This document shows, in pieces, positions 47,393-55,424 of a stretch of 64,000 bases of DNA. How positions within the stretch are numbered: position 1 is the stretch's first letter; every line of letters begins with the position of its first letter. Position numbers and translations under genes: made by a program. The notes below the pieces were generated by a model. That model worked only from the letters and a program-made list of their open reading frames with translations. It searched no databases and was not told the origin of the DNA. Source of the DNA: Clostridia bacterium (GTDB lineage: Bacteria > Bacillota > Clostridia > Christensenellales > Aristaeellaceae); the NCBI GenBank assembly GCA_017541105.1, contig JAFXZS010000016.1, positions 62,001-126,000 on the forward strand, written 5' to 3'.

Positions 47393-49540
47393 TCAGTCCT
47401 GGCTGTTCCGACGCGGCGGACGGCGGAAGCCGCCTTCCGAATGGCGGGGGGATTCAGAATAGGAAATGTCGTTCCGAATCAGATTGATCCGGCCCTGCGC
47501 GTCAATTTCATTGACTTTCACTTCCAGCTCGTCTCCGATGTTCACGACATCTTCCACTTTTTCCACCCGCTTGGTATCCAGTTTGGAAATATGGATCATT
47601 CCGTCCTTGCCGGGAGCGAGCTCCACAAAAGCGCCGAAGTTCATGATCCGGACAACCTTTCCGGTAAAGACGTCGCCGACTTCGATATCCTTGGCGATTC
47701 CCTCAATGATTCTGCGGGCTTTTTCAGCGGCAGCCTGGTCGGGAGTGGAGATGAAAACGCGGCCGTCATCCTCAATATCGATTTTCACGCCGGTTTCAGC
47801 AATGATTTTATTAATCATTTTGCCGCCGGGCCCGATGACTTCACGAATCTTGTCCGGATTGATGGTAAAGCGGATAATCTTCGGCGCGAAGGGGCTCAGG
47901 TTTTCTCTGGGCTGGCCGAGGGTGTCCAGCATGATCTTCAGGATATACAGACGACCTTCCAGCGCCTGGTGAAGCGCCTGCTGCAGGATTGCCCGGTTGA
48001 TACCGGCGATCTTGATATCCATCTGCAGGGCAGTGATACCGTTCATGGAACCGGCCACTTTAAAGTCCATATCGCCCAGGAAGTCTTCCAGCCCCTGAAT
48101 ATCGGTCAGCACAGCCAGCTTGCCGCTTTCCTTATCGGTGATCAGGCCCATGGCCACACCTGCAACGGGAGCATGGATCGGAACACCCGCGTCCATCAGA
48201 CTCAGGGTGGAACCGCAGACGGAAGCCATGGAAGAGGAACCGTTGGAGGAGAGGATTTCACTGACCAGGCGCAGGGCATAGGGGAATTCATCCTCGTCGG
48301 GAATCACGGGAAGAAGCGCCCGCTCCGCCAGGGCACCATGACCGATTTCGCGGCGGCCGGGGCTCTTCATCCGGCCGGCTTCACCGGTCGCGTAGGGCGG
48401 CATATTATAATGGTGGATATAACGCTTAAAGTCCTCATTGCTGAGGCCGTCAAGCGTCTGTCCTTCGCTGACCGTACCGAGTGTCGTAACGGTGAGCGCC
48501 TGTGTCTGGCCGCGCGTGAAGATCGCGCTGCCGTGGGTGCGCGGAAGGACGCCGACATCACACCAGATGGGACGGATCTCTGTCACTTTCCGGCCGTCCG
48601 GGCGAATTCCCTCATTCAGGATTTTCGCGCGCATGACTTCCTTGTTCAGATAGTACAGCGCGTCCTCAATTTCACTGCTGCGATCCGGGAAACGTTCGGA
48701 AAGGGCGGCAAGAGTTTCCTCCTTCGTCTGCGCTTCGCGCTCCTGGCGCTCCTTGCGGTCAAAGGTTTCAAAGGTCCAGACGCATTTTTCATACGCGAAT
48801 TCACGCACCGCGGATTTGATATCGTCGCCGGTGGTAATCAGCGGAACAACTTTTTTCTCTTTGCCGATCTCGGCAACGATCTGCTTCTGGAAGGCGACAA
48901 GCTTCTTGATCTCTTCATGGCCGAAGAGGATGGCGTCAAGCATCGTGTCCTCAGAAAGCTCTTTCGCTCCGGCTTCCACCATCATGATGGCTTCTTCCGT
49001 GCCGGCGACATAAAGGCTCAGATCGCTTTTTGCGCGCTGTTCCTCATCCGGGCAGATGATGAATTTTCCGTCCACGCGGCCCACCTGCACGGCACCGGTC
49101 GGACCGTTCCACGGAATGTCGCTGACCGCAAGCGCGATGGAGGAGCCGATCATGGCAGGGATCTCAGGCGGAGCATCCTGTTCCACACTCAGAATGGTGA
49201 CGACGACCTGTACATCGTTCCGCATGCCCTTGTCGAACAGAGGACGAAGGGGACGGTCGATCAGGCGGCAGGTGAGCGTCGCTTTTTCGGAAGGCCGACC
49301 CTCCCGCTTGATGAATCCGCCGGGAATTTTCCCCACGGAATACTGCTTTTCTTCCACGTCCACAGCCAGCGGGAAGAAATCCACTCCGTCCCGGGGGCTG
49401 GGGGCCATGGTGGCATTAACCATTACAACCGTATCCCCGTGGTGAACCCAGACAGAACCGTTGGCCTGCTCACAGTAGCGGCCGAATTCCAGTGTGAGCG
49501 GTTTGCCCGCGAAATCCATGGTATAGCACTTGTGTTCCAT
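47393..49540 (-). CDS. pnp: Polyribonucleotide nucleotidyltransferase (PNPase)
   Basis: 715 residues. A 3'-5' phosphorolytic RNase and polymerase. Two RNase PH domains (VWVHHGDTVVMVNATMAPSP, and the second with GRREIGHGALAERAL), the helical linker, a KH domain (REVIGPGGKMINKIIAETGVK) and a C-terminal S1 domain (VGDVFTGKVVRIMNFGAFVE) are all present. The tail is short and basic (RRPPRRNSQD). It follows rpsO, the usual order. Confidence 0.98.
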   Translation of the reverse strand: MEHKCYTMDFAGKPLTLEFGRYCEQANGSVWVHHGDTVVMVNATMAPSPRDGVDFFPLAVDVEEKQYSVGKIPGGFIKREGRPSEKATLTCRLIDRPLRPLFDKGMRNDVQVVVTILSVEQDAPPEIPAMIGSSIALAVSDIPWNGPTGAVQVGRVDGKFIICPDEEQRAKSDLSLYVAGTEEAIMMVEAGAKELSEDTMLDAILFGHEEIKKLVAFQKQIVAEIGKEKKVVPLITTGDDIKSAVREFAYEKCVWTFETFDRKERQEREAQTKEETLAALSERFPDRSSEIEDALYYLNKEVMRAKILNEGIRPDGRKVTEIRPIWCDVGVLPRTHGSAIFTRGQTQALTVTTLGTVSEGQTLDGLSNEDFKRYIHHYNMPPYATGEAGRMKSPGRREIGHGALAERALLPVIPDEDEFPYALRLVSEILSSNGSSSMASVCGSTLSLMDAGVPIHAPVAGVAMGLITDKESGKLAVLTDIQGLEDFLGDMDFKVAGSMNGITALQMDIKIAGINRAILQQALHQALEGRLYILKIMLDTLGQPRENLSPFAPKIIRFTINPDKIREVIGPGGKMINKIIAETGVKIDIEDDGRVFISTPDQAAAEKARRIIEGIAKDIEVGDVFTGKVVRIMNFGAFVELAPGKDGMIHISKLDTKRVEKVEDVVNIGDELEVKVNEIDAQGRINLIRNDISYSESPRHSEGGFRRPPRRNSQD

Positions 49541-49604
49541 ACTTTACACTCCTTTTGTTGCGAAGCGGTGCTTCGCATAGAATGATCCCGGAGTGCCGTA
49601 TGCT

Positions 49605-49634
49605 ATCATATGAAAACCCCGCCGGGATTTTCAA
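49605..49634 (-). promoter_or_regulatory. Possible promoter of pnp
   Basis: On the minus strand TTGAAA (49629-49634) and TATGAT (49605-49610), 18-bp spacer, between the rpsO hairpin and pnp. Confidence 0.5.
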
Positions 49635-49666
49635 GGGATAACACACGAAACTCCGAAAATGTTTAA

Positions 49667-49700
49667 AGCCGCCGGAAGGAAAGGGATCCATCCGGCGGCT
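49667..49700 (-). terminator. Hairpin between rpsO and pnp
   Basis: AGCCGCCGGA (49691-49700 read on the minus strand) pairs with TCCGGCGGCT (49667-49676), followed by TTTAAAC. Either a weak terminator or an RNase processing stem, as known between rpsO and pnp in other bacteria. Confidence 0.6.
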
Positions 49701-49736
49701 CTAAAGGCAATTTAGGTACCGGGAGACCGGAGAAGC

Positions 49737-49991
49737 TTATTTCCGCAGGTTCAGCCGTGCGATCAGCGTACGGTACCGCTCGATATCTGTCTTCTTCAGG
49801 TACTCCAGCATATTGCGGCGGCGGCCGACCATCAGCAGCAAACCACGGTTGGAATGATGATCGTTTTTGTTGAGCTTCAGATGCTCATTCAGGTGATTGA
49901 TCCGTTCTGTCAGCAGAGCGATCTGCACCTCAGGGGAACCGGTGTCGCCTTCATGCTGCGCATAGGCGGCGATGATCTCAGCTTTGTTCAT
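49737..49991 (-). CDS. rpsO: 30S ribosomal protein S15
   Basis: 84 residues, slightly short of the usual 88-89. It has the rRNA-binding helices with [39 protein letters not shown] and [16 protein letters not shown]. The start [12 protein letters not shown] lacks about four residues found in other S15 proteins. AAGGAGG precedes the ATG. Confidence 0.97.
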   Translation of the reverse strand: MNKAEIIAAYAQHEGDTGSPEVQIALLTERINHLNEHLKLNKNDHHSNRGLLLMVGRRRNMLEYLKKTDIERYRTLIARLNLRK

Positions 49992-50114
49992 GGGGAACCT
50001 CCTTAAATATTATGCCGGATAAGTGGCAGAATCGGCCCGTTAATCGCCGTGAGCTCAGTGAAGCGTCGGAGATTCGGCAGCCTGAGCTTACGGTTCATTT
50101 AAGAGCCTTCGCAT

Positions 50115-50143
50115 ATATTACCAAAATAACACTGATTTGTAAA
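50115..50143 (-). promoter_or_regulatory. Promoter of rpsO
   Basis: On the minus strand TTTACA (50138-50143) and TAATAT (50115-50120), 17-bp spacer. It leaves a leader of about 115 nt before rpsO that could hold an S15 autoregulatory structure; I could not match a known one. Confidence 0.7.
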
Positions 50144-50210
50144 CATAAAAATCGCAGTTTTCGATGAATTCACCGCTTATGGAAGCGGACAGATCCCGGG
50201 CGGGGAAGAA

Positions 50211-50747
50211 TCAAAGCTGATAAAGGCATACTCCGGTTTTCCCGTCATACTGATTCGTCATGACAGAAACCATTTCCGTATGGCTGGTGGGTATGTTTTT
50301 TCCGACGTAATCGGGCCGGATCGGCAGCTCCCGATGGCCGCGGTCAATGAGCACGGCCAGCTGGATGCTTCTGGGACGGCCGTAGTGAAAAACGGCTTCG
50401 ATGGCGGCCCGTACCGTACGTCCGCTGTAGATCACATCATCCACAAGCACCACCGTTTTGCCGGTTAAATTGCACGGAATATGGCTGGTTCCTTCCGTCG
50501 GAAGATCGGACAGCTCTGTCAGGTCATCCCGGTAAAGAGAAATGTCGATACTGCCGATGGGTACGCTTTTCTCTTCAAAGCGGGCAATGTTCTCCTGAAG
50601 CATGACGGCCAGGGACATTCCCCGGCGGAGGATTCCCAACAGGACAAGATCATTGACTCCGCTGTTTTTCTCGATGATTTCATGGGTAATCCTGGTCATG
50701 CTGCGGCGCACGGCAGCCTCATCCATGATAACTGATTTTAGTTTCAT
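50211..50747 (-). CDS. pyrR: Bifunctional pyr operon regulator / uracil phosphoribosyltransferase PyrR
   Basis: 178 residues from the ATG at 50747. The PRPP loop VVLVDDVIYSGRTVRAAIEA and the N-terminal MDEAAVRRSMTRITHEIIEKN are typical. PyrR binds pyr mRNA leaders with UMP or UTP and causes attenuation. It follows the permease gene on the same strand, with a G/C-rich hairpin between them (50759-50784). Confidence 0.95.
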   Translation of the reverse strand: MKLKSVIMDEAAVRRSMTRITHEIIEKNSGVNDLVLLGILRRGMSLAVMLQENIARFEEKSVPIGSIDISLYRDDLTELSDLPTEGTSHIPCNLTGKTVVLVDDVIYSGRTVRAAIEAVFHYGRPRSIQLAVLIDRGHRELPIRPDYVGKNIPTSHTEMVSVMTNQYDGKTGVCLYQL

Positions 50748-50758
50748 GACTGAATAAT

Positions 50759-50784
50759 ATGCGGGGCACATAAGTACCCCGCAT
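50759..50784 (-). terminator. Hairpin between the permease gene and pyrR
   Basis: ATGCGGGG and CCCCGCAT (arms at 50777-50784 and 50759-50766) form a strong stem, but there is no real T-run behind it on the minus strand. It may be a partial terminator or mRNA stabiliser rather than a full stop. Confidence 0.45.
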
Positions 50785-50804
50785 TGCCTTTCGCAAAGAT
50801 GTGA

Positions 50805-52199
50805 TTACTGCTTGCTCTTCGCGGGACGGTTGAACAGGAGGTTCACAATCACGCCCAGAATCAGCGCGCACGCGATTTCCGTGATTGTGACGGAACCGAT
50901 TTTCATGGTCATGCTTCCGATGCCTGCAATCAGGATCACAGAAGCCGTGAACAGGTTCCGGTTATCATTCAGATCCACAGGCTGGAGCATTTTCAGGCCG
51001 GATACGGCAATGAAACCGTACAGCGTAATGCATACGCCGCCCATGACACAGGTCGGGATCGTGCTCAGGAAAGTGACGAAAGGAGAAAAGAAGCTGACGG
51101 CGATCGCCAGAATGGCGGTGGCCAGGATCGTAACGATGGAGGCGTTTCCGGTGATGGCGACACAGCCGACAGACTCACCGTACGTTGTGTTGGGACAGCC
51201 GCCGAAGAAGGCGCCGACGATCGAACCCACGCCGTCACCCAGCAGGGTGCGGTGCAGGCCGGGCTCTTCAAGCAGATCCTGCCCGATAATTGTGGAAAGG
51301 TTTTTATGATCTGCGATATGCTCCGCGAAAACCACAAAGGCGACAGGAACGAAGGCGACAGCGATGGAAGCGATATACTGTCCGTTGAGCTCCTTAAAGC
51401 CTTCGAAAGCATTCGTAAAGGTAAAGTTCGGGACCTCAAACAGCTTCATACCGTCAAAAGCAGCGAAATTAAGGATCTTCAGTGTGTCATTGCCGGTGGA
51501 ATTGCCGATCAGCGTGAAGACCAGAGCCGCCAGGTAGCCGGCGATGATGCCGAGAATGAAAGGGATCAGCTTCAGCATCTTCCTGCCCTTGACCGAAAAG
51601 AAGATCACGGTCAGCAGGGTCACGAGCGCACAAACCAGATTGATCCAGAGGGAAGTATCCATCGTATAGGAGGACTGGGGGCTGCCGAATCCAAATGAAT
51701 TGCCGATTGCATTTCCGGCCAGGGAAAGGCCGATGATGGCAACGGTAGGACCGATGACAACCGGGGGCATCAGTTTGCGGACCCAGTTGACACCGCCGAT
51801 CTTCACAAAGAGGGCGATCAGCACATAGACCAGACCGGCAAAGGCAGCACCGATCACGAGGCCCGCGAAACCGAGGTTTTCCGTTGCACCGGCAGTCGCG
51901 GCACCGGTAAACGCGGCAGCCATGGACCCGAGGAACGCAAAACTGGAGCCCAGGAACACGGGACTTTTAAACTTGGTGAAGAGCAGATAAACAATTGTAC
52001 CGGCCCCGGCGCCGAAAAGCGCCGCGCTCTGGCTCATCAGGAAAGCGCCCTCACCGAAACAGCCCGGATCGGTAATCGTTCCGTTTGTAATCGCCGGAAC
52101 AGCAATCGTGGCAGCCAGAATCGCAAGAAGCTGCTGGAAAGCAAATACAATCAGCTGCAAGAATTTCGGCCTGTCATTCACTTTGTAAACAAGATTCAT
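50805..52199 (-). CDS. uraA: NCS2-family uracil permease
   Basis: 464 residues from the ATG at 52199 (AGGAGG before it). Twelve to fourteen membrane helices, with the NCS2 start FLQLIVFAFQQLLAILAATI, conserved FFGGCPNTTYGESVGCVAITGNAS (family motif with the substrate-binding Glu) and AEHIADHKNLSTIIGQDLL. Pairing with pyrR points to uracil as the substrate over xanthine. A leader of more than 100 nt lies upstream. Confidence 0.92.
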   Translation of the reverse strand: MNLVYKVNDRPKFLQLIVFAFQQLLAILAATIAVPAITNGTITDPGCFGEGAFLMSQSAALFGAGAGTIVYLLFTKFKSPVFLGSSFAFLGSMAAAFTGAATAGATENLGFAGLVIGAAFAGLVYVLIALFVKIGGVNWVRKLMPPVVIGPTVAIIGLSLAGNAIGNSFGFGSPQSSYTMDTSLWINLVCALVTLLTVIFFSVKGRKMLKLIPFILGIIAGYLAALVFTLIGNSTGNDTLKILNFAAFDGMKLFEVPNFTFTNAFEGFKELNGQYIASIAVAFVPVAFVVFAEHIADHKNLSTIIGQDLLEEPGLHRTLLGDGVGSIVGAFFGGCPNTTYGESVGCVAITGNASIVTILATAILAIAVSFFSPFVTFLSTIPTCVMGGVCITLYGFIAVSGLKMLQPVDLNDNRNLFTASVILIAGIGSMTMKIGSVTITEIACALILGVIVNLLFNRPAKSKQ

Positions 52200-52370
52200 A
52201 GGAAGTATTCCTCCTTTCAATTTCGGAGGGCCTCAGACATAAAAAGAGCCTGTCGGCTGTTTCGGCAAGCTACGATCAACTCTTTCTGACACACTGGCCA
52301 TTCGGTCGCATCTTGTCGGCATCCCGTACCGTCTTAAAGACCCACCTGAAAAACTATATCATGTATACCG
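52200..52370 (-). promoter_or_regulatory. Long 5' leader of uraA, possible attenuator
   Basis: No gene fits here. On the minus strand AGCTTG (about 52267-52272) can pair with CAGGCT (about 52248-52253), directly followed by a T-run (about 52243-52247), and an outer AAAG/CTTT pair adds to the stem. This would form a terminator-like hairpin about 45 nt before the start codon, as in pyr-type attenuators. I could not match the PyrR-binding loop consensus with confidence. Confidence 0.4.
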
Positions 52371-52419
52371 GCCGGAAACAAGAACAACTTTTTTACAAAT
52401 AAATGAATAAAAAATCATC

Positions 52420-52448
52420 TTGACAAACCATATTCTATGGGATATCAT
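52420..52448 (+). promoter_or_regulatory. Promoter of the tRNA array
   Basis: TTGACA (52420-52425) and TATCAT (52443-52448) with a 17-bp spacer, 54 bp before the first tRNA. Confidence 0.8.
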
Positions 52449-52501
52449 AACAAAGCCGCTTGCGAGGCGGAGCCGGTTCCGGCAGATCTTGCACGGTATC
52501 C

Positions 52502-52577
52502 GGGAGCATAGCTCAGCTGGGAGAGCATTTGCCTTACAAGCAAAGGGTCACAGGTTCGAGCCCTGTTGTTCCCACCA
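52502..52577 (+). tRNA. tRNA-Val (anticodon TAC)
   Basis: 76 nt with encoded CCA. Acceptor GGGAGCA pairs with TGTTCCC; anticodon loop CTTACAA gives TAC; T arm CAGGTTCGAGCCCTG. Confidence 0.97.
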
Positions 52578-52583
52578 TTTAAT

Positions 52584-52660
52584 GGCCCGGTAGCTCAGTT
52601 GGTTAGAGCGCCAGCCTGTCACGCTGGAGGTCGAGGGTTCGAGCCCCTTCCGGGTCGCCA
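52584..52660 (+). tRNA. tRNA-Asp (anticodon GTC)
   Basis: 77 nt with encoded CCA. Acceptor GGCCCGG pairs with CCGGGTC; anticodon arm CCAGC-CTGTCAC-GCTGG gives GTC; discriminator G fits aspartate. Confidence 0.97.
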
Positions 52661-52666
52661 TCCTGT

Positions 52667-52742
52667 GCCTTGGTAGCTCAGTCGGTAGAGCATGTGACTG
52701 AAAATCACAGTGTCGGTGGTTCGATTCCGCCCCAAGGCACCA
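52667..52742 (+). tRNA. tRNA-Phe (anticodon GAA)
   Basis: 76 nt with encoded CCA. Acceptor GCCTTGG pairs with CCAAGGC; anticodon arm TGTGA-CTGAAAA-TCACA gives GAA; discriminator A. Confidence 0.97.
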
Positions 52743-52747
52743 TATAT

Positions 52748-52823
52748 GCGGTAGTAGCTCAGTTGGTAGAGTGCCACCTTGCCAAGGTGGATGTCGCGGG
52801 TCCGAGTCCCGTCTACCGCTCCA
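52748..52823 (+). tRNA. tRNA-Gly (anticodon GCC)
   Basis: 76 nt with encoded CCA. Acceptor GCGGTAG pairs with CTACCGC; anticodon arm CCACC-TTGCCAA-GGTGG gives GCC; the T loop has TCCGA in place of TTCGA. Confidence 0.97.
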
Positions 52824-52828
52824 ATTTC

Positions 52829-52900
52829 GGTGCCATAGCCAAGTGGTAAGGCGAAGGTCTGCAAAACCTTTATTCTCCAGTTCGAATCTGGATGGCACCT
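52829..52900 (+). tRNA. tRNA-Cys (anticodon GCA)
   Basis: 72 nt. Acceptor GGTGCCA pairs with TGGCACC; the anticodon loop CTGCAAA gives GCA; discriminator T (U73) is the cysteine identity base. Unlike the other four in the array, CCA is not encoded. Confidence 0.96.
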
Positions 52901-52904
52901 CTTA

Positions 52905-52933
52905 AAAGAAAGCATGAAAAGCTTTCTTTTTTT
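52905..52933 (+). terminator. Terminator of the tRNA array
   Basis: AAAGAAAGC (52905-52913), loop ATGAAAA, GCTTTCTTT (52921-52929) running into more T residues. Confidence 0.85.
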
Positions 52934-52944
52934 GTGAAAAAGTC

Positions 52945-52973
52945 TGTACAAAATAAAAACATCATGATATAAT
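52945..52973 (+). promoter_or_regulatory. Promoter of the zinc-ribbon gene
   Basis: A weak -35 TGTACA (52945-52950) and a consensus TATAAT (52968-52973), spacing 17 bp. The transcript would have a leader of about 130 nt (52980-53110) containing the possible stem ATGGTT...AACCAT near 53021-53041; no known riboswitch was recognised there. Confidence 0.65.
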
Positions 52974-53110
52974 CATAAAGTAAGCCCAACCCCTGGTCGT
53001 TACGGCGGTTCATTTCCTCCATGGTTGTAACTCATAACCATTGTCTGGAACGGGGCACGGTTCATCACCAATGGCGCGGGTAAACAACTATATTTTAGGA
53101 GGATTCCAAC

Positions 53111-53401
53111 ATGTACGAGGACAAAACCCTGACCTGCCGTGAGTGCGGCACCGAATTTGTTTTTTCTGCCAGCGAACAGGAGTTCTTTGCGCAGAAAGGC
53201 TTCCAGAACGAGCCCAGCCGCTGCCCTGCGTGCCGTGCTGCCCGTCGGGCGCAGAACGGTAACGGCGGCGCTCCCCGCCAGATGTACACTGTGATCTGCG
53301 ACGGCTGCGGATGTGAGACGCAGGTTCCCTTCCAGCCCCGCGGAGATCGTCCGGTATACTGCCGTGAGTGCTTTGAGGCGCAGCGCCAGTCCCGGTTCTG
53401 A
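53111..53401 (+). CDS. Zinc-ribbon protein with two CxxC pairs per domain
   Basis: 96 residues. The first half has CRECG and CPACR (a zf-trcl-like ribbon, about residues 9-46), the second half CDGCG and CRECF spaced 17 residues apart (CxxC-x17-CxxC). Such proteins are common and often abundant in Firmicutes and candidate phyla, and their role is unknown; nucleic-acid binding is a reasonable guess because of the basic RQMY and RAARRAQN segments. TAGGAGG lies before the ATG, and two hairpins follow. Confidence 0.9.
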   Translation: MYEDKTLTCRECGTEFVFSASEQEFFAQKGFQNEPSRCPACRAARRAQNGNGGAPRQMYTVICDGCGCETQVPFQPRGDRPVYCRECFEAQRQSRF

Positions 53402-53414
53402 TTCGGAGTATCAG

Positions 53415-53442
53415 TCAGGCTGCCGAAAGGCAGCCTGATTTT
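53415..53442 (+). terminator. Terminator after the zinc-ribbon gene
   Basis: TCAGGCTGCC (53415-53424), GAAA tetraloop, GGCAGCCTGA (53429-53438), then TTTT. Confidence 0.85.
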
Positions 53443-53479
53443 ATATAAAAACCCCACTCAGCGTGGGGTTTTTATATAA
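53441..53479. terminator. Bidirectional terminator, perfect 17-bp palindrome
   Basis: TTATATAAAAACCCCAC (53441-53457), loop TCAGC, and its exact complement (53463-53479). A/T flanks on both sides let it end transcription from the zinc-ribbon gene and from the convergent gene at 53510. Confidence 0.85.
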
Positions 53480-53509
53480 AAAATCCGCATCGATCATCGA
53501 CGATGCGGA

Positions 53510-54037
53510 TCAGACAACGCCCTGGCGTGCTGAAGCATACAGCTGATGCTTACGGAAGGGGCGAACTTTTACGGTGTCCCAGGAGAAACCATCCAGCGAA
53601 AGACGTATTCCGCACTCCGCGAAAAGATTGGAAATATCTTCAAACAGCACATAAAGATGGCGGGCAAAGAAACCCAATTCGGAACAGGCCGGCTCACAGA
53701 TCAGGTCGTTGATGCCCCATACACGGATCGGATCATATCCGTCAAACGCAAACGAAGAGGCATAAGGGGAAACATCCGATGCCCTGAGATCTACCGGCGA
53801 GGAACCAAGCCAGCTTCCGGCATTGCGAAGAAGACCGTAAAAGCATTGAAGAACCCGGTCCGGCAGGGAGAAACAGAGCTCATCCAAAAAACGACCGCCC
53901 ACGTCATAGGTGCTGAAGGAAAGAATTCTGTTTTCATACAGGATGATACAGAACCCTCCGTCCGCTACGCGGGGATCGTTCATCAGGGGGCGGAACTGAT
54001 ATTTGAATACCGGCTTGCAGTAATATCCGGCAATCAT
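53510..54037 (-). CDS. Hypothetical protein of 175 residues
   Basis: No family recognised. Start at the ATG at 54037 behind a purine-rich GGGGGGATT and a good promoter, which decides for this strand over the overlapping plus-strand frame. The protein has no membrane helix or signal. It is rich in aromatic residues and Asp (VADGGFCIILYENRILSFST, FDGYDPIRVWGINDLICEP) and looks like a folded alpha/beta protein. It is monocistronic and ends at the palindromic terminator. Confidence 0.72.
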   Translation of the reverse strand: MIAGYYCKPVFKYQFRPLMNDPRVADGGFCIILYENRILSFSTYDVGGRFLDELCFSLPDRVLQCFYGLLRNAGSWLGSSPVDLRASDVSPYASSFAFDGYDPIRVWGINDLICEPACSELGFFARHLYVLFEDISNLFAECGIRLSLDGFSWDTVKVRPFRKHQLYASARQGVV

Positions 54038-54069
54038 CTCAATCCCCCCTTTTGTTCAATCACCATAAG

Positions 54070-54098
54070 ATAATAACTAAATATGCCAAATCCGTCAA
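54070..54098 (-). promoter_or_regulatory. Promoter of the 175-residue gene
   Basis: On the minus strand TTGACG (54093-54098) and TATTAT (54070-54075), 17-bp spacer, 32 bp before the start codon. Confidence 0.75.
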
Positions 54099-54148
54099 CA
54101 GGATAACACTACATCTTGTGGTCAAATTTATGAACTTTTTGTAACAAT

Positions 54149-54174
54149 TAAAAAAGGATGCCTATGAAGCATCC
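54149..54174 (-). terminator. Terminator after capA
   Basis: On the minus strand GGATGC (54169-54174), loop, GCATCC (54156-54161) and a run of T (54155-54149). Confidence 0.75.
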
Positions 54175-54257
54175 ATCAACGGCAGGGGAGCTGTTCATCC
54201 GGAGAAAACCGGCGCAAACGCGCTCCCGGCTTTTCCGGAAAAAGATTCAGAGGGTGT

Positions 54258-55403
54258 TTACTGGGGCCATTCCAGGGGAAAATCGGTTACGGCATACGGA
54301 AGGTTCCGGATGTTATCCTTGCTGCTGAGAACAAGCAGAACGGATTCTCTTTCATACCCGTCAGGGAAAGGAGTCGGAATGAAGTCGTTTTTTTCCTTGG
54401 TTGAAGAGATCCGGATGGGAATGATCCGAAAATCACGGAACGTGACATTACCTTCCTTGACCCGGTATCTGATCTGAAAGATAATGGAAGACATATCGCT
54501 GGGCTTGGAGTTGCCGGCGAAGCAGAAATTGCCGAGGGAATAACAGATATATTTGCCGTTATAGCATTCAATGGGCTGAATGCGGTGGGAATGATGCCCG
54601 ATGACCAGATCCGCACCGCTGTCAACGGCCATTCGCCCCAGCCGGATCTGGTTTTCCGTGGGGGTATACATCAGCTCAACCCCCCAATGGAAGGAAACAA
54701 TCACCAGGGGATATTTTGCTTTGGCGTCCTCAATGTCCTTGCAGACCTTTTCCTCAAAAGTGTCGTATCCTTTATACGGCTTTCCGTACCGGTCGATGCA
54801 CAGATAGGAGAGCATCGCCACCTGCAATATCCCCTTGTAATCAAAAACACCGATCTCATCGGAATTCGAATAGATGATCCCCGCATTTTTCAGAGTGTTT
54901 TTTGTGTCCTCATATCCTTCTTCCCCATGATCCATCACATGATTGTTTTCCAGAGAAACGGCTTCCACACCGTTTTCTGATAGGACAGCGACACTTTCGG
55001 GAGAAACCGAGAAAAGGAAATCGTTCCCCCGTTTGTTTTTGGGGACGGATTTGGAATCGGTCAGCGTTCCTTCAAAATTCAGGAGGGTAAGATCGTCATC
55101 CATGAATATATCACGGACATTCTGCATGATGAAATGGATGTTGTTGCCATGCTTTTTCAGCTCAGGGGTAAATATATCCTTATGATGGTAGGTATCCCCG
55201 CCGATGGTGAAATCCCCTGTGCAGGTGACGGTCATGATCAGTGCGCCGTCGCTGTCCTTCTTGTCCTTCGCCTTTTCTTCCGGCAGGTCTTCGATCAGAT
55301 CGGTGATATCCAGATCGATTTCTTCTATTTCGATTCCTTTTGCCGGAAACAGAAACGTAACCGACAGCAGAAAAAGGAACCATGCCATCCGTTTTCGAAT
55401 CAT
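54258..55403 (-). CDS. CapA-family exported metallophosphatase-like protein
   Basis: 381 residues. A signal peptide (MIRKRMAWFLFLLSVTFLFP, about 1-23) and an acidic linker precede a CapA/PgsA fold with TVTCTGDFTIGGD (metal ligands), LLNFEGTLTDS, VSLENNHVMDHGEEG, VIVSFHWGVE and DLVIGHHSHRIQPIE. In Bacillus such a protein is part of poly-gamma-glutamate synthesis, but capB and capC are absent here, so the role is open. It is 21 nt after an aminotransferase gene and probably in the same operon. Confidence 0.9.
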   Translation of the reverse strand: MIRKRMAWFLFLLSVTFLFPAKGIEIEEIDLDITDLIEDLPEEKAKDKKDSDGALIMTVTCTGDFTIGGDTYHHKDIFTPELKKHGNNIHFIMQNVRDIFMDDDLTLLNFEGTLTDSKSVPKNKRGNDFLFSVSPESVAVLSENGVEAVSLENNHVMDHGEEGYEDTKNTLKNAGIIYSNSDEIGVFDYKGILQVAMLSYLCIDRYGKPYKGYDTFEEKVCKDIEDAKAKYPLVIVSFHWGVELMYTPTENQIRLGRMAVDSGADLVIGHHSHRIQPIECYNGKYICYSLGNFCFAGNSKPSDMSSIIFQIRYRVKEGNVTFRDFRIIPIRISSTKEKNDFIPTPFPDGYERESVLLVLSSKDNIRNLPYAVTDFPLEWPQ

Positions 55404-55424
55404 AACAATCCTCCGATCAGCGTC

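Noticed and set aside
47441-49585. A 714-codon plus-strand open frame opposite pnp
   Set aside because: It is the antisense of a complete, well-conserved PNPase. Its translation is rich in His, Gly and Asp and shows no domain, as expected from codon bias of the real gene.
53546-54073. Plus-strand 175-codon frame overlapping the gene at 53510-54037
   Set aside because: The minus-strand frame has a promoter, RBS and terminator in order; the plus frame has none of these and an unnatural basic composition.
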